Shown here: one piece after another, positions 42,411 through 50,192 of the stretch
Layout of the letters: each line of letters starts with the position of its first letter
Numbering within the stretch: the stretch's first letter is position 1
Assembly (NCBI RefSeq): GCF_026626705.1
Contig: NZ_JAPNKC010000001.1
Coordinates: forward strand, 10,998,001 to 11,062,000
DNA length: 64,000 nt
Source of the DNA: Pyxidicoccus sp. MSG2
GTDB lineage: Bacteria > Myxococcota > Myxococcia > Myxococcales > Myxococcaceae
Reading direction: 5' to 3'
The notes under the pieces: model-generated
Database searches by the model: none
What the model was told of the DNA's origin: nothing
The model's input: only the letters and a program-made list of their open reading frames with translations
Position numbers and translations under genes: made by a program

Positions 42411-43334
42411 TCATGGCCCACGTTCGGAACCATTCGGGAGCTTCTCAAGGGCCGCCTTCCTGACGGCGGCCTCCCGTTCCATCAGCATTCTGCGAATATC
42501 GTCTTCGTCCAGTTCGGTGACCATTTCATAGACCACCTCACCATCTCTCCATGAAACAACGGAGTACCCGTGTGAGGAGAATTCTTCGAGGAATGGACCT
42601 CTGCTCCCTGGGTCCTGCGTCTCATCTGGATTCAGCGGGATCAACGTCTTCTCGCCTGGAGGAGCGGTAGTGCCGAGGACCACGGAAGGAGCATGATCCT
42701 TATCCCCTCTGACCTTGAATGTGAGGAAGCCCGAAATGGGCAGATCCTCGAGCTGTTCAGGCGGCGCGTCAGCGGTGCAGTCAATGAAGCGCTCCAACAC
42801 GTAGAGGTAGGCCCGCTGTCGCTGCTTTTGCGACATGGACAGGGCCGCTTTGGCGGGCTCGCCGGTGACGGCCAGCATCACGGGAGGACCGTCAGCGGCG
42901 GGCGGAGGTTCCGACGCCAGCACCGTCTGGGTGAATAGTTTGTAACCGACGATCCAGTGGCGCTCCGCGCGTGCTCGCTTCGTCAAGATCTCCGACGGAT
43001 CGTCGAGCGTCTTCGTGGCTGCGGCCGTCAGTGCGCCGAGCGCGCCCACTACGGCGGAGGCTCGCCGAAAGGAGGGTTTGGTGAGGAATGCCGCGAGCAG
43101 GCTGCCCGCCGCGCCGACGACCGCGCCAAGCAGCAGCAGCAGGTCTGAAGTCTGCATGGCGCTTTGAGCCCGCTCACGGTCCCGGTTGAGGCGCGAGATG
43201 CAGGCCTGGGCATTGGCGGTGAGGCGGGGATCGAGTGTCCCCGGAAGCTGGACCTCGCCGGGGCCCACGCTGCGGCACCCAGCTGCCACGATTCCCAGTG
43301 CGACGAGGAACAAGAGCTTGCGGGCTCGACTCAT
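42411..43334 (-). CDS. Lipoprotein with two membrane-like segments
   Basis: A 307-residue protein: lipobox GIVAAGC (Cys20), a helical stretch (LTANAQACISRLNRDRERAQSAM), then hydrophobic segments SDLLLLLGAVVGAAGSLLAAFLT and ASAVVGALGALTAA that may insert in the membrane. The C-terminal half is soluble, with conserved-looking EQLEDLPISGFLTFKVRGD and acidic tail helix (ELDEDDIRRMLMEREAAVRKAAL). No family recognised. Forms a two-gene unit with the small lipoprotein at 42134-42394. TAGGG immediately precedes the ATG. Confidence 0.7.
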   Translation of the reverse strand: MSRARKLLFLVALGIVAAGCRSVGPGEVQLPGTLDPRLTANAQACISRLNRDRERAQSAMQTSDLLLLLGAVVGAAGSLLAAFLTKPSFRRASAVVGALGALTAAATKTLDDPSEILTKRARAERHWIVGYKLFTQTVLASEPPPAADGPPVMLAVTGEPAKAALSMSQKQRQRAYLYVLERFIDCTADAPPEQLEDLPISGFLTFKVRGDKDHAPSVVLGTTAPPGEKTLIPLNPDETQDPGSRGPFLEEFSSHGYSVVSWRDGEVVYEMVTELDEDDIRRMLMEREAAVRKAALEKLPNGSERGP

Positions 43335-43380
43335 CCCTACAGTGTTGCAGAGATATCTATCCATGGGCACCCCATGAGGC

Positions 43381-43560
43381 TCAGCCGGTGACGGTGCAGC
43401 GACGCTGGCCCAGCACGCTGCCGTCGATCTCCACCACGTCTCCCACTTTTAGCATGAGCGGGTTTCGTGAGTGGGCGCGCAGCGCGGCGGCCAGCCTCGC
43501 TCCGGGGCCAGGCAGCAGCGCGGCCTGAACCGGCTCGGCAAGGGCAATCGGGAAGGAAGA
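43381..43560 (-). pseudogene. Possible C-terminal remnant of a FAH-like protein
   Basis: Minus-strand frame ending at TCA 43381 reads SSFPIALAEPVQAALLPGPG then RNPLMLKVGDVVEIDGSVLG. The last part resembles the end of fumarylacetoacetate hydrolase-like proteins (L-K-x-G-D-V-V-E-x-E-I-x-G-x-G), but no N-terminal domain, catalytic residues or start is found upstream, where the frame meets a stop near 43668. Either a decayed gene end or a chance match. Confidence 0.22.
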
Positions 43561-43993
43561 AACAGGATTGAGGTACTGCCTTGACCCGGGCAGGTACCTG
43601 CTCGAGAAACCAGGAACCGACCCGTCCGGGTGACTGCGTTGAGGCCCCGAGAGCTTCGAGCTCGCTCAACAGATGGCAGCACCCGGTCGGTTCGGACCCC
43701 AATGTGCACCGGGCCCCGAAGGGGGTCCTACGAGAGTTCGGATGGAAGCGTGGCGGAGCGGTAGCTCAAGAGGTACTCGGCTTGGGGGGCAGTGCCGGGA
43801 CTTGACTCGGAGCGGCCTCCTCATGGAAGGGCCCCATTCCTTTTATGCGTCATGCTCCCGCGAGGCGTCGCGCACCTCCGCTGCTGTGACGACAGCGGAC
43901 CTCGCAAGTCGCTGCCGTTGCGTGGGGCCTTTCGCGCCAACACCCGAGGAACGCCTCGGCTCCCCCGCCAGGGACGAACGTCGGCGGGTCGCC

Positions 43994-44022
43994 TTGACAA
44001 CCCATGCCCTCGCATCTAAAAA
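43994..44022 (+). promoter_or_regulatory. Sigma-70-type promoter of the SRPBCC/TetR genes
   Basis: Perfect -35 TTGACA (43994-43999), a 17-base spacer and TAAAAA (44017-44022) as -10. The predicted start is about 44029, giving a 26-base leader with GGAGA at about 44041 before the ATG 44055. Confidence 0.6.
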
Positions 44023-44032
44023 ACATTTAGAT
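44014..44032. promoter_or_regulatory. Palindromic operator overlapping the -10 box
   Basis: ATCTAAA / TTTAGAT: a perfect 7-bp inverted repeat with spacer AAACA, lying across the -10 and start site. The AT-rich sequence stands out in this high-GC region. It is a natural site for the TetR-type regulator encoded 0.7 kb downstream. Confidence 0.55.
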
Positions 44033-44054
44033 TCGTCCGCCAGGAGACCCTCCC

Positions 44055-44705
44055 ATGCCACGCCTTGCCGCCCCCTCCGTCACCCTGCTTTCCCTCGCCT
44101 GCGGTGTGCTCCTGGGCGCGTGCGCGACGCCCGTCGGCTATGCGTCCGGGACGTCTGTCGCGGAGCGAGACTCGCTGCACCGCTCGACGGTGGCGCCCAC
44201 CGTGGAGTCGGAGGCGCCTTTCATCGCGCACACGGTCGAAGCCGATATCGCCGTGCCTCCCAGCCGCCTGTTGCCCTGGCTGGTGAACGTTCCGCTGGAG
44301 CGCATCCTGCTGGGGACCGAGAAGCTTGCGGGCATCGAGCGGACCGATGCCCTCTCTCCCTCCTGGGGCAGCCCGGGGGCGCGCCGGCGCGTGGTGCTGC
44401 GCGACGGGAACACCTCCCTCGAGGAGCTGCTCGTCGTCGAGGATGAGCGACGGTTCCAGTACGTCGTCTGGAACTTCACCAACGAGGCGCGGCGCGCCGT
44501 CCAGTACGCGGTGGGCGAGTTCCGCTTCACGCCGACCGCGACGGGGACACACCTGAGCTGGACCTACCGCTTCCGGGGCAATGGGTGGCCCACCGAGGGC
44601 TTCCTCGAGGACTTCGTCGCGGAGGACTTCGCTGGCTACATGCAGGTCGGCATCCGGCACATCCAGGCCGAGGCCGAGCGCGACCTGACGGCACCGCCGA
44701 ACTGA
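44055..44705 (+). CDS. SRPBCC-family lipoprotein
   Basis: A 216-residue predicted lipoprotein (VLLGAC, Cys23) with one START/polyketide-cyclase-like (SRPBCC) domain: FIAHTVEADIAVPPSRLLPWLVNVPLERILLG at the start, then WGSPGARRRVVLRDGNTSLEELLVVEDERRFQYVVWNF and the long C-terminal helix YMQVGIRHIQAEAERDL. Such folds bind lipids or hydrophobic molecules in a cavity. CAGGAGACC precedes the ATG at a good distance. A TetR gene follows 49 bases later, and the promoter carries a palindrome. Confidence 0.8.
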   Translation: MPRLAAPSVTLLSLACGVLLGACATPVGYASGTSVAERDSLHRSTVAPTVESEAPFIAHTVEADIAVPPSRLLPWLVNVPLERILLGTEKLAGIERTDALSPSWGSPGARRRVVLRDGNTSLEELLVVEDERRFQYVVWNFTNEARRAVQYAVGEFRFTPTATGTHLSWTYRFRGNGWPTEGFLEDFVAEDFAGYMQVGIRHIQAEAERDLTAPPN

Positions 44706-44754
44706 CGAAGCGTGTTGCCGCGGCCTATGCTCGCCACGGAGAGGTGGGAGTCCC

Positions 44755-45423
44755 GTGGCGAGCACACCCAAGACACGTCCGACCGCGGCCAAGACGGCCA
44801 AATCAGCCAGGAAGCCCACGAAGCCTCGCGGCTATCACCACCTCGACCTGCGCCGCGCCCTGCTGGACGCGGCCATCGAGTTCCTGCGGGAAGGCGACGT
44901 CACCGGGCTGACCATCCAGGTCCTCGCACGGGCCGCGGGCGTGTCTCCCGGAGCGCCCTACCACCACTTCCCGGACAAGCAGTCCCTCCTGGCGGCGCTG
45001 GCCACCGAGGGCTACGAGCTGCTCGGGGAGCGCGTCGCGCGGGCCGTGGCGCGTGAGCCCACCGTGCCGGGCAAGCTCGCGGAGGTCGCCACCGCGTACC
45101 TCTCCTTCGCGAAGGAACACGCTTCGCACTACCGCATCATGTTCCTGCCCGAAATCGAGGACCGCGTTCGCTTCGCGTCCGTCCACGAGGCCTCTGACCG
45201 CTCCCTGGGGGTCCTGTTCGAGGTGGTGGCGGCGGGCAACCCCGGGATGCCGCTCGACGCCGTCGTCGCCCGGGCCATCGCTGCCTTGTCCCTGTGCCAT
45301 GGGTTCGCATCGCTGCGGGCGGCGAGGGTGCTGGGAAACATCCCCGGGATTCCGAAGGTCGAGCTGCTCGAGAAGGTCGCCATCGCCGAGGTGGTGACCG
45401 TCGCGCTGGGAGGCGGCAGATAG
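44755..45423 (+). CDS. TetR/AcrR family transcriptional regulator
   Basis: A 222-residue regulator with a Lys/Thr/Ala-rich N-terminal tail, a helix-turn-helix (RRALLDAAIEFLREGDVTGLTIQVLARAAGVSPGAPYHHFPDKQSLLAAL, about residues 36-85) and a helical ligand domain. It begins at GTG 44755 with GGGAG seven bases upstream. Located immediately behind the SRPBCC lipoprotein gene, it probably represses that gene and itself through the palindrome at 44014-44032. The effector is unknown. Confidence 0.88.
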   Translation: MASTPKTRPTAAKTAKSARKPTKPRGYHHLDLRRALLDAAIEFLREGDVTGLTIQVLARAAGVSPGAPYHHFPDKQSLLAALATEGYELLGERVARAVAREPTVPGKLAEVATAYLSFAKEHASHYRIMFLPEIEDRVRFASVHEASDRSLGVLFEVVAAGNPGMPLDAVVARAIAALSLCHGFASLRAARVLGNIPGIPKVELLEKVAIAEVVTVALGGGR

Positions 45424-45460
45424 GCCGCCCCCGGTGAAGGTCCCTTGCGCGGCCGGGCCG

Positions 45461-46018
45461 TCAGAACGGCGGGGTGAAGTAGCAGTAGTCGGACGCGTAG
45501 GGGCAGTCCTGGGGGCAGATGGAGGGGTTCTCCGTGCAGCAGACGCTGTCACCGCAGGTGTTGATGCCGCAGTCCGCCGGGCAGCTATAGGCCTCCGTGT
45601 TGATGTCACAGAGGTTGTCGCCGCACTCCGGGATGCAGATGAGGCTGGGCGTGTTGCGCGGCTGCTCTCGCCGGGTGCCAGGGCTGCGCTCCGGAGCCTT
45701 GCCCGTCAGGGTGGGCGGGGTGAAGTAGCAGTAGTCGGAAGCGTAGGGACAGTCCTCGGGACAGTTGGAGGGGTCCTCCCAGCCGCAACAGACGTGGTTG
45801 CCGCATTCGTTGGGGCCACAGTCCGCCGGGCAGCTATGGACCTCCGAGTTGACGTCGCAGACGTTGTCGCCGCAGACCGAGTAGCAATAGAGGGCAGCGG
45901 ACTGGTCAGCCACGGGCTCGCCGGCTCCTGCTCCCGCCGCATCGGGAGATGGCGCGCCACCACACGCCAGGAGGAGTCCAGCGACCAACGACAGGACACG
46001 GCTCGGCAACGTGCTCAT
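45461..46018 (-). CDS. Cys-rich lipoprotein with internal duplication
   Basis: A 185-residue predicted lipoprotein (LLLAC, Cys19). The mature part contains two copies of a Cys-rich unit: CGDNVCDVNSEVHSCPADCG, then CG-N-x-V-C-C with CPEDCPYASDYCYFTPP, repeated as CGDNLCDINTEAYSCPADCG and CPQDCPYASDYCYFTPP. The repeat is about 80 residues; the two halves are nearly alike and probably arose by duplication. The protein is likely extracellular and disulfide-stabilised. AAAGGAG precedes ATG 46018. Function unknown. Confidence 0.82.
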   Translation of the reverse strand: MSTLPSRVLSLVAGLLLACGGAPSPDAAGAGAGEPVADQSAALYCYSVCGDNVCDVNSEVHSCPADCGPNECGNHVCCGWEDPSNCPEDCPYASDYCYFTPPTLTGKAPERSPGTRREQPRNTPSLICIPECGDNLCDINTEAYSCPADCGINTCGDSVCCTENPSICPQDCPYASDYCYFTPPF

Positions 46019-46137
46019 CGGAAGGCTCCTTTCCCGCTTCGTCAGTCGAAGCACGGGAGCACGGATGGTACGGGTTCGCACGCACGCTGGGAATCCCCGG
46101 CTGCGTCAAGGTCGTGACGCCAGATTTCTTCGGAGCC

Positions 46138-47226
46138 TCACTTCGACCCCACCTCGGACAACCGGTCTCGTGCACGCTCGACCCGGACCAGCAACTCCGG
46201 GTCCGCGAGTCGCTTTGCGATGGCCGCGGCTCTGGCCAGCGTGCCCTCATGGTCCGGTGCCCCCTGGATGCGAGCAACCATCAACAGGCCCATCACCCGC
46301 AAACGCACGTAGCCACCGTCACCCGCATGTTCGCAGGCACGCCGCGCCATTCCGAGGGCCTCATCCCGGGCGCCTTGACGATGGAGGCCGAAGGCCACCC
46401 CGGCATCCCGGCGATAGCTGGCGAAGGGATGCACGTCTTCGGTCGACAGGGACCGATACAGCGCGAGCGCTCGGGCGGAATCGCCCCGTCGGTTGGCATC
46501 GAAGGCCTCGTGGTCGACCAGGCGGGCCTGGAAGCATGCGGCATCCGCCGGGTCCAGCTCCGCCCGGGAGGCGTCAAGAATGCTCCGAGCGCTCTCCAGA
46601 TGAGGGCGCGCCGCGGCCTCCGCTCGCTTCGCGTTCACATCGAGGCGGGTCAGGAGATAGCTCGTCGCGAGATGGTGCTCGATCCGGGCCGCGGGCAGGT
46701 CCGCGAGCGCCGCGGCTGCCTCGAGCAGCGGCCGCGCCTCGTCGAAGGCCCGTCGGCGTAGCGCCACGCCCGCCAGTCCCAGCAGTATCCAGACGCGAGC
46801 CTTCGACTCCGAGAGGGGTGGCCGCTCCCACAGACGCAGCTGGTCGACACACAGCTGAACGGGCAGGTCTCCGAAGGGGCTGTGATACGTCCCCATCCAT
46901 CGGGCCTGGGCCTCGACGGTCGCGGGCACACCGAAGACCCTCAGGACCCGCTGGCCGATGAGGCCTCCATCCCGCTGGCCCCGTCCACGCAGGCGCCGGA
47001 GTGCCCGTTCCACCGAAGTCACATCTTCCGACAGGCCCCGCTCGACGAGCTTCCATGCGACCGCGGCAAGGGTGTCGTACTCCGCCACCAGGGCTTCCAC
47101 GTAGTCCGCCCACGTGTAGCCGACGGGCGCCTGGGTCTCGGTCGTGCGTTGTCCGGTTTTCTGTCCGTTCCGGCGAGGCGGCCCCGATGCCATCGTGTCG
47201 TCAGCCTTCCTGCCAGGGCGAGCCAC
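46138..47226 (-). CDS. Hypothetical TPR-like helical protein
   Basis: A 362-residue protein starting at GTG 47226 with GAGGAG nine bases upstream. The first 110 residues read like a DNA-binding or regulatory head (VGYTWADYVEALVAEYDTLAAVAWKLVE, SVERALRRLRGRGQRDGG). The rest is a series of Ala-rich helices in pairs (AFDEARPLLEAAAALADL, RRGDSARALALYRSL, GARDEALGMARRACEHAGD) typical of tetratricopeptide repeats. The layout is known in myxobacterial hypothetical proteins; function not assigned. Divergent from the phosphoesterase gene at 47253, so the two share a 26-base control region. Confidence 0.72.
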   Translation of the reverse strand: MARPGRKADDTMASGPPRRNGQKTGQRTTETQAPVGYTWADYVEALVAEYDTLAAVAWKLVERGLSEDVTSVERALRRLRGRGQRDGGLIGQRVLRVFGVPATVEAQARWMGTYHSPFGDLPVQLCVDQLRLWERPPLSESKARVWILLGLAGVALRRRAFDEARPLLEAAAALADLPAARIEHHLATSYLLTRLDVNAKRAEAAARPHLESARSILDASRAELDPADAACFQARLVDHEAFDANRRGDSARALALYRSLSTEDVHPFASYRRDAGVAFGLHRQGARDEALGMARRACEHAGDGGYVRLRVMGLLMVARIQGAPDHEGTLARAAAIAKRLADPELLVRVERARDRLSEVGSK

Positions 47227-47252
47227 TTCGACTCCTCGAAAGGACGCACATC

Positions 47253-48182
47253 ATGCGCCTGCTTCTCATCTCCGACACCCATGGCCACCTCGACATCATC
47301 GAGCAGCTCGCGAAGGAGACCCGGGCCGACGCAGTCTTGCACGCGGGCGACTTCGGCTTCTATGACCAGGAGAGCGCGGACCGTATCGAGTCGCGTGAGC
47401 TCTTCCTTCGGGTGGTGCACTCGAAGCTGCCCGACGCGGTGAAGCAGCGGGCCAAGAAGCTGAAGGGTGACGCCCTCCGGGCCTTCATCCGCAAGGAGCT
47501 TCCGCTGTCCGACTTCGGCGAGTGGCTGCACTCCGGCCGGGGGTTCTCCGTGCCCACGTTCGCGGTCTGGGGCAATCACGAGGACGGAGCCGTCGTCGCC
47601 GAGCTGCTGGCGGGGCGTCGGCACGTCCCCAACCTGACGCTCCTGGGAACAGGGACGTGCGGCCCCTTCCGCTTCTTTGGCCTCGGAGGAAACCTCCTTC
47701 CCGAGCTTCTGGGGGAGGACGCGCCCATCGATGGTGGCCGAGGGAAGATTCGCGCGACGGCTCGGGAGATTTCCGCGCTGCTCGACTCCGCGCGGCCCAG
47801 GGTCTCAGGGGAGGTCCGCGTTCTCGTGACTCACGTGAGCCCCGGCAAGGAACCGCTGGTCGGGCTCCTCGCGGCGGCCCTCGACGTGGACCTCACCGTC
47901 TCCGGGCACATGGGCTCACCCTACGGCTGCGTCTGGGATGACTTCGCGGTACGCGGGCAAGCCGAGGCCGCCGCCCGGCTTTCCGCTACCGCGGCGGCAC
48001 TCCCCGAGGAGCTGCGAGCACGGCTTCCAGCGCCGCCGTCTGGCGAGGAGCGGGCCAGATGGTACCGCGGCACCTTCCACGTCAACCTCCCGGACGCCCC
48101 GGATGGCCATGCGGTGGTGGAGCTCGCGGACGGACGCTTGCGATTGGAGACGTCGTCAGCCGGCTTCCCGCTGCGCGCGTGA
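47253..48182 (+). CDS. Metallophosphoesterase
   Basis: A 309-residue enzyme of the calcineurin-like family: DTHGHLD (first metal Asp and His), GDFGFYD, WGNHEDGAV (Asn and His ligands), VTHVSPGKE and SGHMGSPYG complete the five conserved blocks that bind two metals. It hydrolyses phosphoester bonds, of nucleotides, proteins or RNA; the substrate cannot be told. AAAGGA precedes ATG 47253. Convergent with a GDPD-like gene across a short hairpin. Confidence 0.87.
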   Translation: MRLLLISDTHGHLDIIEQLAKETRADAVLHAGDFGFYDQESADRIESRELFLRVVHSKLPDAVKQRAKKLKGDALRAFIRKELPLSDFGEWLHSGRGFSVPTFAVWGNHEDGAVVAELLAGRRHVPNLTLLGTGTCGPFRFFGLGGNLLPELLGEDAPIDGGRGKIRATAREISALLDSARPRVSGEVRVLVTHVSPGKEPLVGLLAAALDVDLTVSGHMGSPYGCVWDDFAVRGQAEAAARLSATAAALPEELRARLPAPPSGEERARWYRGTFHVNLPDAPDGHAVVELADGRLRLETSSAGFPLRA

Positions 48183-48184
48183 CG

Positions 48185-48202
48185 GTCCCAGCCACCTGGG
48201 AC
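48185..48202. terminator. Short hairpin between convergent genes
   Basis: 7-bp stem GTCCCAG / CTGGGAC with a four-base loop, starting two bases after the phosphoesterase stop; the GDPD-like gene ends at 48214 on the other strand. Modest strength, no T-run. Confidence 0.4.
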
Positions 48203-48213
48203 GCCCACACGCG

Positions 48214-49101
48214 TCAGAAGATCTTGTCCAGGCCGGTCTTGACCCAATTCTTCACCGTGTCGGCCGCGTCGCCCAGGCTGAAACCGTGAGGCCCGGCGAT
48301 GTCGACCATTCCGTTGACACCCCGCGCGCGCAGGTCCTCGGCAGCCTTTGCGGGATCCTCCGCCGAGCCCCACACCGAGACGGTGCCCGCGGGGAGGAAC
48401 GTCTGGATGGCCTCGTCTGTCAGCTTGTCATGACGCACCACGAAGGTGACGGGCCCGCCCAGCGCCCGAGCCATCTCCACCATCTTCGCCGCGTCGCCCG
48501 CCTTCACCTGTCCGTCCGTGGGAGGGTTGATGGCCAGGATGGCGTTCGGGAAGCGCTCGCGAATCTCGGCGCCCCACCGCTGCATGTCCGCGAAGCTCAG
48601 GTTGAGCATCAACCGGTCCTCGGGAATGCCCACCCGCTCCAGCTCGTCGAGGACGGCCGGGACCTGGTCGCCCTCCTTGATGTCGAGCTTGAGCCCGCGC
48701 CCGGACTCCTTGCCCATCGTCAACCACTCGTGGAGGGTGAGGTTGTCCCCGTCCTCGTGGCCCGAGTCGTGGCGCATCTCAGGAGAGTCCCGATTGATCT
48801 CCTGACGGACGTCGCCCTCGAACCAGTTGGCGTTGCTGTCCAGCGCGGCCTCGAACTGCTCCCGGGTGTTGGTGCGGTGAGCGTTGCGCGCCTCGGAGAG
48901 GGGCAGGTCACCGGTCCAGGTCGTCCCCGCGGGGCAGGCGGGCCCGGAGGGCGGCGCGCTCCGCGTGGACTCGAAGCTGTCCACGGAGGAGTACCGGGTG
49001 GGCGCGGCGACGGCCTTCGCGGCGGGCGCCGCCGGCTGGCGGTCCAGCTTGGGAAGGGAAACGACCGTGGGGCGAATGCGACCGTCGGGCTCGATGGACA
49101 A
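48214..49101 (-). CDS. FAM151/glycerophosphodiesterase-like protein (DUF2181)
   Basis: A 295-residue protein that resembles the FAM151/menorin (DUF2181) branch of the PLC-like phosphodiesterase fold: SEARNAHRTNTREQFEAAL and NWFEGDVRQEINRDSPEMRHD with the H-x-x-N, E and D residues, then LKLDIKEG, INPPTDGQ and VTFVVRHDKLTD, alternating beta strands and helices. The N-terminal 55 residues are a low-complexity, Ala/Pro-rich linker without signal. It starts at TTG 49101, supported by GGAGG nine bases upstream. Its role in a bacterium is unknown; homologues are best known in animals. Confidence 0.65.
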   Translation of the reverse strand: MSIEPDGRIRPTVVSLPKLDRQPAAPAAKAVAAPTRYSSVDSFESTRSAPPSGPACPAGTTWTGDLPLSEARNAHRTNTREQFEAALDSNANWFEGDVRQEINRDSPEMRHDSGHEDGDNLTLHEWLTMGKESGRGLKLDIKEGDQVPAVLDELERVGIPEDRLMLNLSFADMQRWGAEIRERFPNAILAINPPTDGQVKAGDAAKMVEMARALGGPVTFVVRHDKLTDEAIQTFLPAGTVSVWGSAEDPAKAAEDLRARGVNGMVDIAGPHGFSLGDAADTVKNWVKTGLDKIF

Positions 49102-49221
49102 GGTGTGCGACCTCCAGAGAGTATTATCGACGGCGGGCCCTCAAAGGTGCTTGGCCTCTCAAAAAGATAGAATGCTCGAGCTCCTTGAGTTCGAATCCCA
49201 CGCGCTTCGAAGGACGAGTCC

Positions 49222-49671
49222 ATGGGCAGGCCATTGCCAGTGCTACCGCCGCACCCCGCGCTGTACATCGCGGGCCCTGGCGCGCTCACAAGCTATCTGC
49301 GCGCGCGAGAGGTCCGTCATCGTGTGCGGCAGGACCGCGTCTCCATCTCGCTCGGTGTCGGAGAGTTCTCTGACGCCACGCTCGACGTCGATTGGCTCGT
49401 CGATCAGGTGCGGTTCGTCGTCATCGCGGCGCTCGACGTCTCCTCCGCGAACCTCGCGGAGGTTGCCCTCGCGGTCGAGCGGGTGAACGCGGAGATCGGG
49501 TTTCCGGTGTGGCGGGTACTGCCGACGCTCTCCGCAACGTTCACGGTCACCCTCGATCACGAGGGGAGGCTCTCGAGCCGGGTGCTCGAGTACGCGATCG
49601 CGCTGCTGCGCGATGCGCTCGTGCGCGATCAGCCCGTGTTCCATGCACAGCCCGGAGTGGTCCCGCCATGA
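49222..49671 (+). CDS. YbjN-like hypothetical protein
   Basis: A 149-residue soluble protein. The alternating strand/helix pattern (VRFVVIAALDVSSANLAEVALAVERVNAEIGFPVWRVLP, then ATFTVTLDHEGRLSSRVLEYAIALLRDAL) is close to that of the YbjN/type III secretion chaperone-like fold, though I cannot prove it. AAGGACGAGTCC precedes the ATG. First of three genes linked by overlapping stops and starts (ATGA at 49668, TTGA at 50189). Confidence 0.6.
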   Translation: MGRPLPVLPPHPALYIAGPGALTSYLRAREVRHRVRQDRVSISLGVGEFSDATLDVDWLVDQVRFVVIAALDVSSANLAEVALAVERVNAEIGFPVWRVLPTLSATFTVTLDHEGRLSSRVLEYAIALLRDALVRDQPVFHAQPGVVPP

Positions 49672-50192
49672 TCGCACGATCGAGCCGTGAGTGCCTGCTG
49701 TACATGCAGCTCCACCCATGCGCCTGCGGTGCGCACAACCCGGCGACGAGCCAGGGCGTGCACTCGACGGCGGACGGGCTCGTCGCCCGGTATGCGGGCA
49801 CGTGTCCGCGCTGTGGGCGCGAGCACGCGTTCGAGTTCGTGCTCGATGCCGAGACGCCGCCCCTCGACGTCTATGGCGGTGCACGGCCGTCACAGCTCAT
49901 CTGTCCGGGCCAGTTCGCGCTGCACTCCGACCAGCTCGCCGCGCGCTGGCCGGCGGATGTTGCGGCGATCCCCGCCAGCAAGCGCGGCGCCGCCCGCGAG
50001 GATTTGTCGTGGGCGATTCGCGACCTCGAGGAGGTGGCGAAGTTCTTCCGCGATGGCGCGGTCCCCGAGGAGGCGTTCACCTCTGATGCGGGGCGCGAAC
50101 TCTACCGCGCGCAGCCCGGTCGGTTCCGCCGCGCGCGCCTGGGGGCGCGCATCGAGGCCTACCGCCGGCTGGTCGCAACGCTCGGCGATTGA
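49668..50192 (+). CDS. Zinc-ribbon-like hypothetical protein
   Basis: A 174-residue protein with two Cys pairs in the first third, HPCACGAHN and GTCPRCGREH, arranged like a zinc ribbon. The remainder is helical (SKRGAAREDLSWAIRDLEEVAKFF). No family recognised. ATG overlaps the stop of the YbjN-like gene by four bases; its own TGA is overlapped by the TTG of the next gene. Middle gene of the coupled set. Confidence 0.65.
   Translation: MIARSSRECLLYMQLHPCACGAHNPATSQGVHSTADGLVARYAGTCPRCGREHAFEFVLDAETPPLDVYGGARPSQLICPGQFALHSDQLAARWPADVAAIPASKRGAAREDLSWAIRDLEEVAKFFRDGAVPEEAFTSDAGRELYRAQPGRFRRARLGARIEAYRRLVATLGD

Larger units (their letters stand above)
43335..44054. other. Long intergenic region with gene remnant and promoter
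   Basis: About 720 bases without an intact gene. The left part (43381-43560) carries a minus-strand remnant that resembles the C-terminal end of a fumarylacetoacetate hydrolase-like protein; the middle (43560-43990) shows nothing I can name; the right end (43994-44032) holds a promoter and palindrome in front of the SRPBCC lipoprotein gene. Confidence 0.5.

Noticed and set aside
43745..43815. tRNA-like stretch (GCGGTAGCTCAAGAGGTA)
   Set aside because: It resembles a D-arm, but no acceptor stem, anticodon stem or T-loop of proper pairing could be drawn.
49185..49205. T-arm-like GAGTTCGAATCCCACGC
   Set aside because: Only the T-loop-like words are present; no other tRNA arm, no adjacent integrase or duplicated att sequence.
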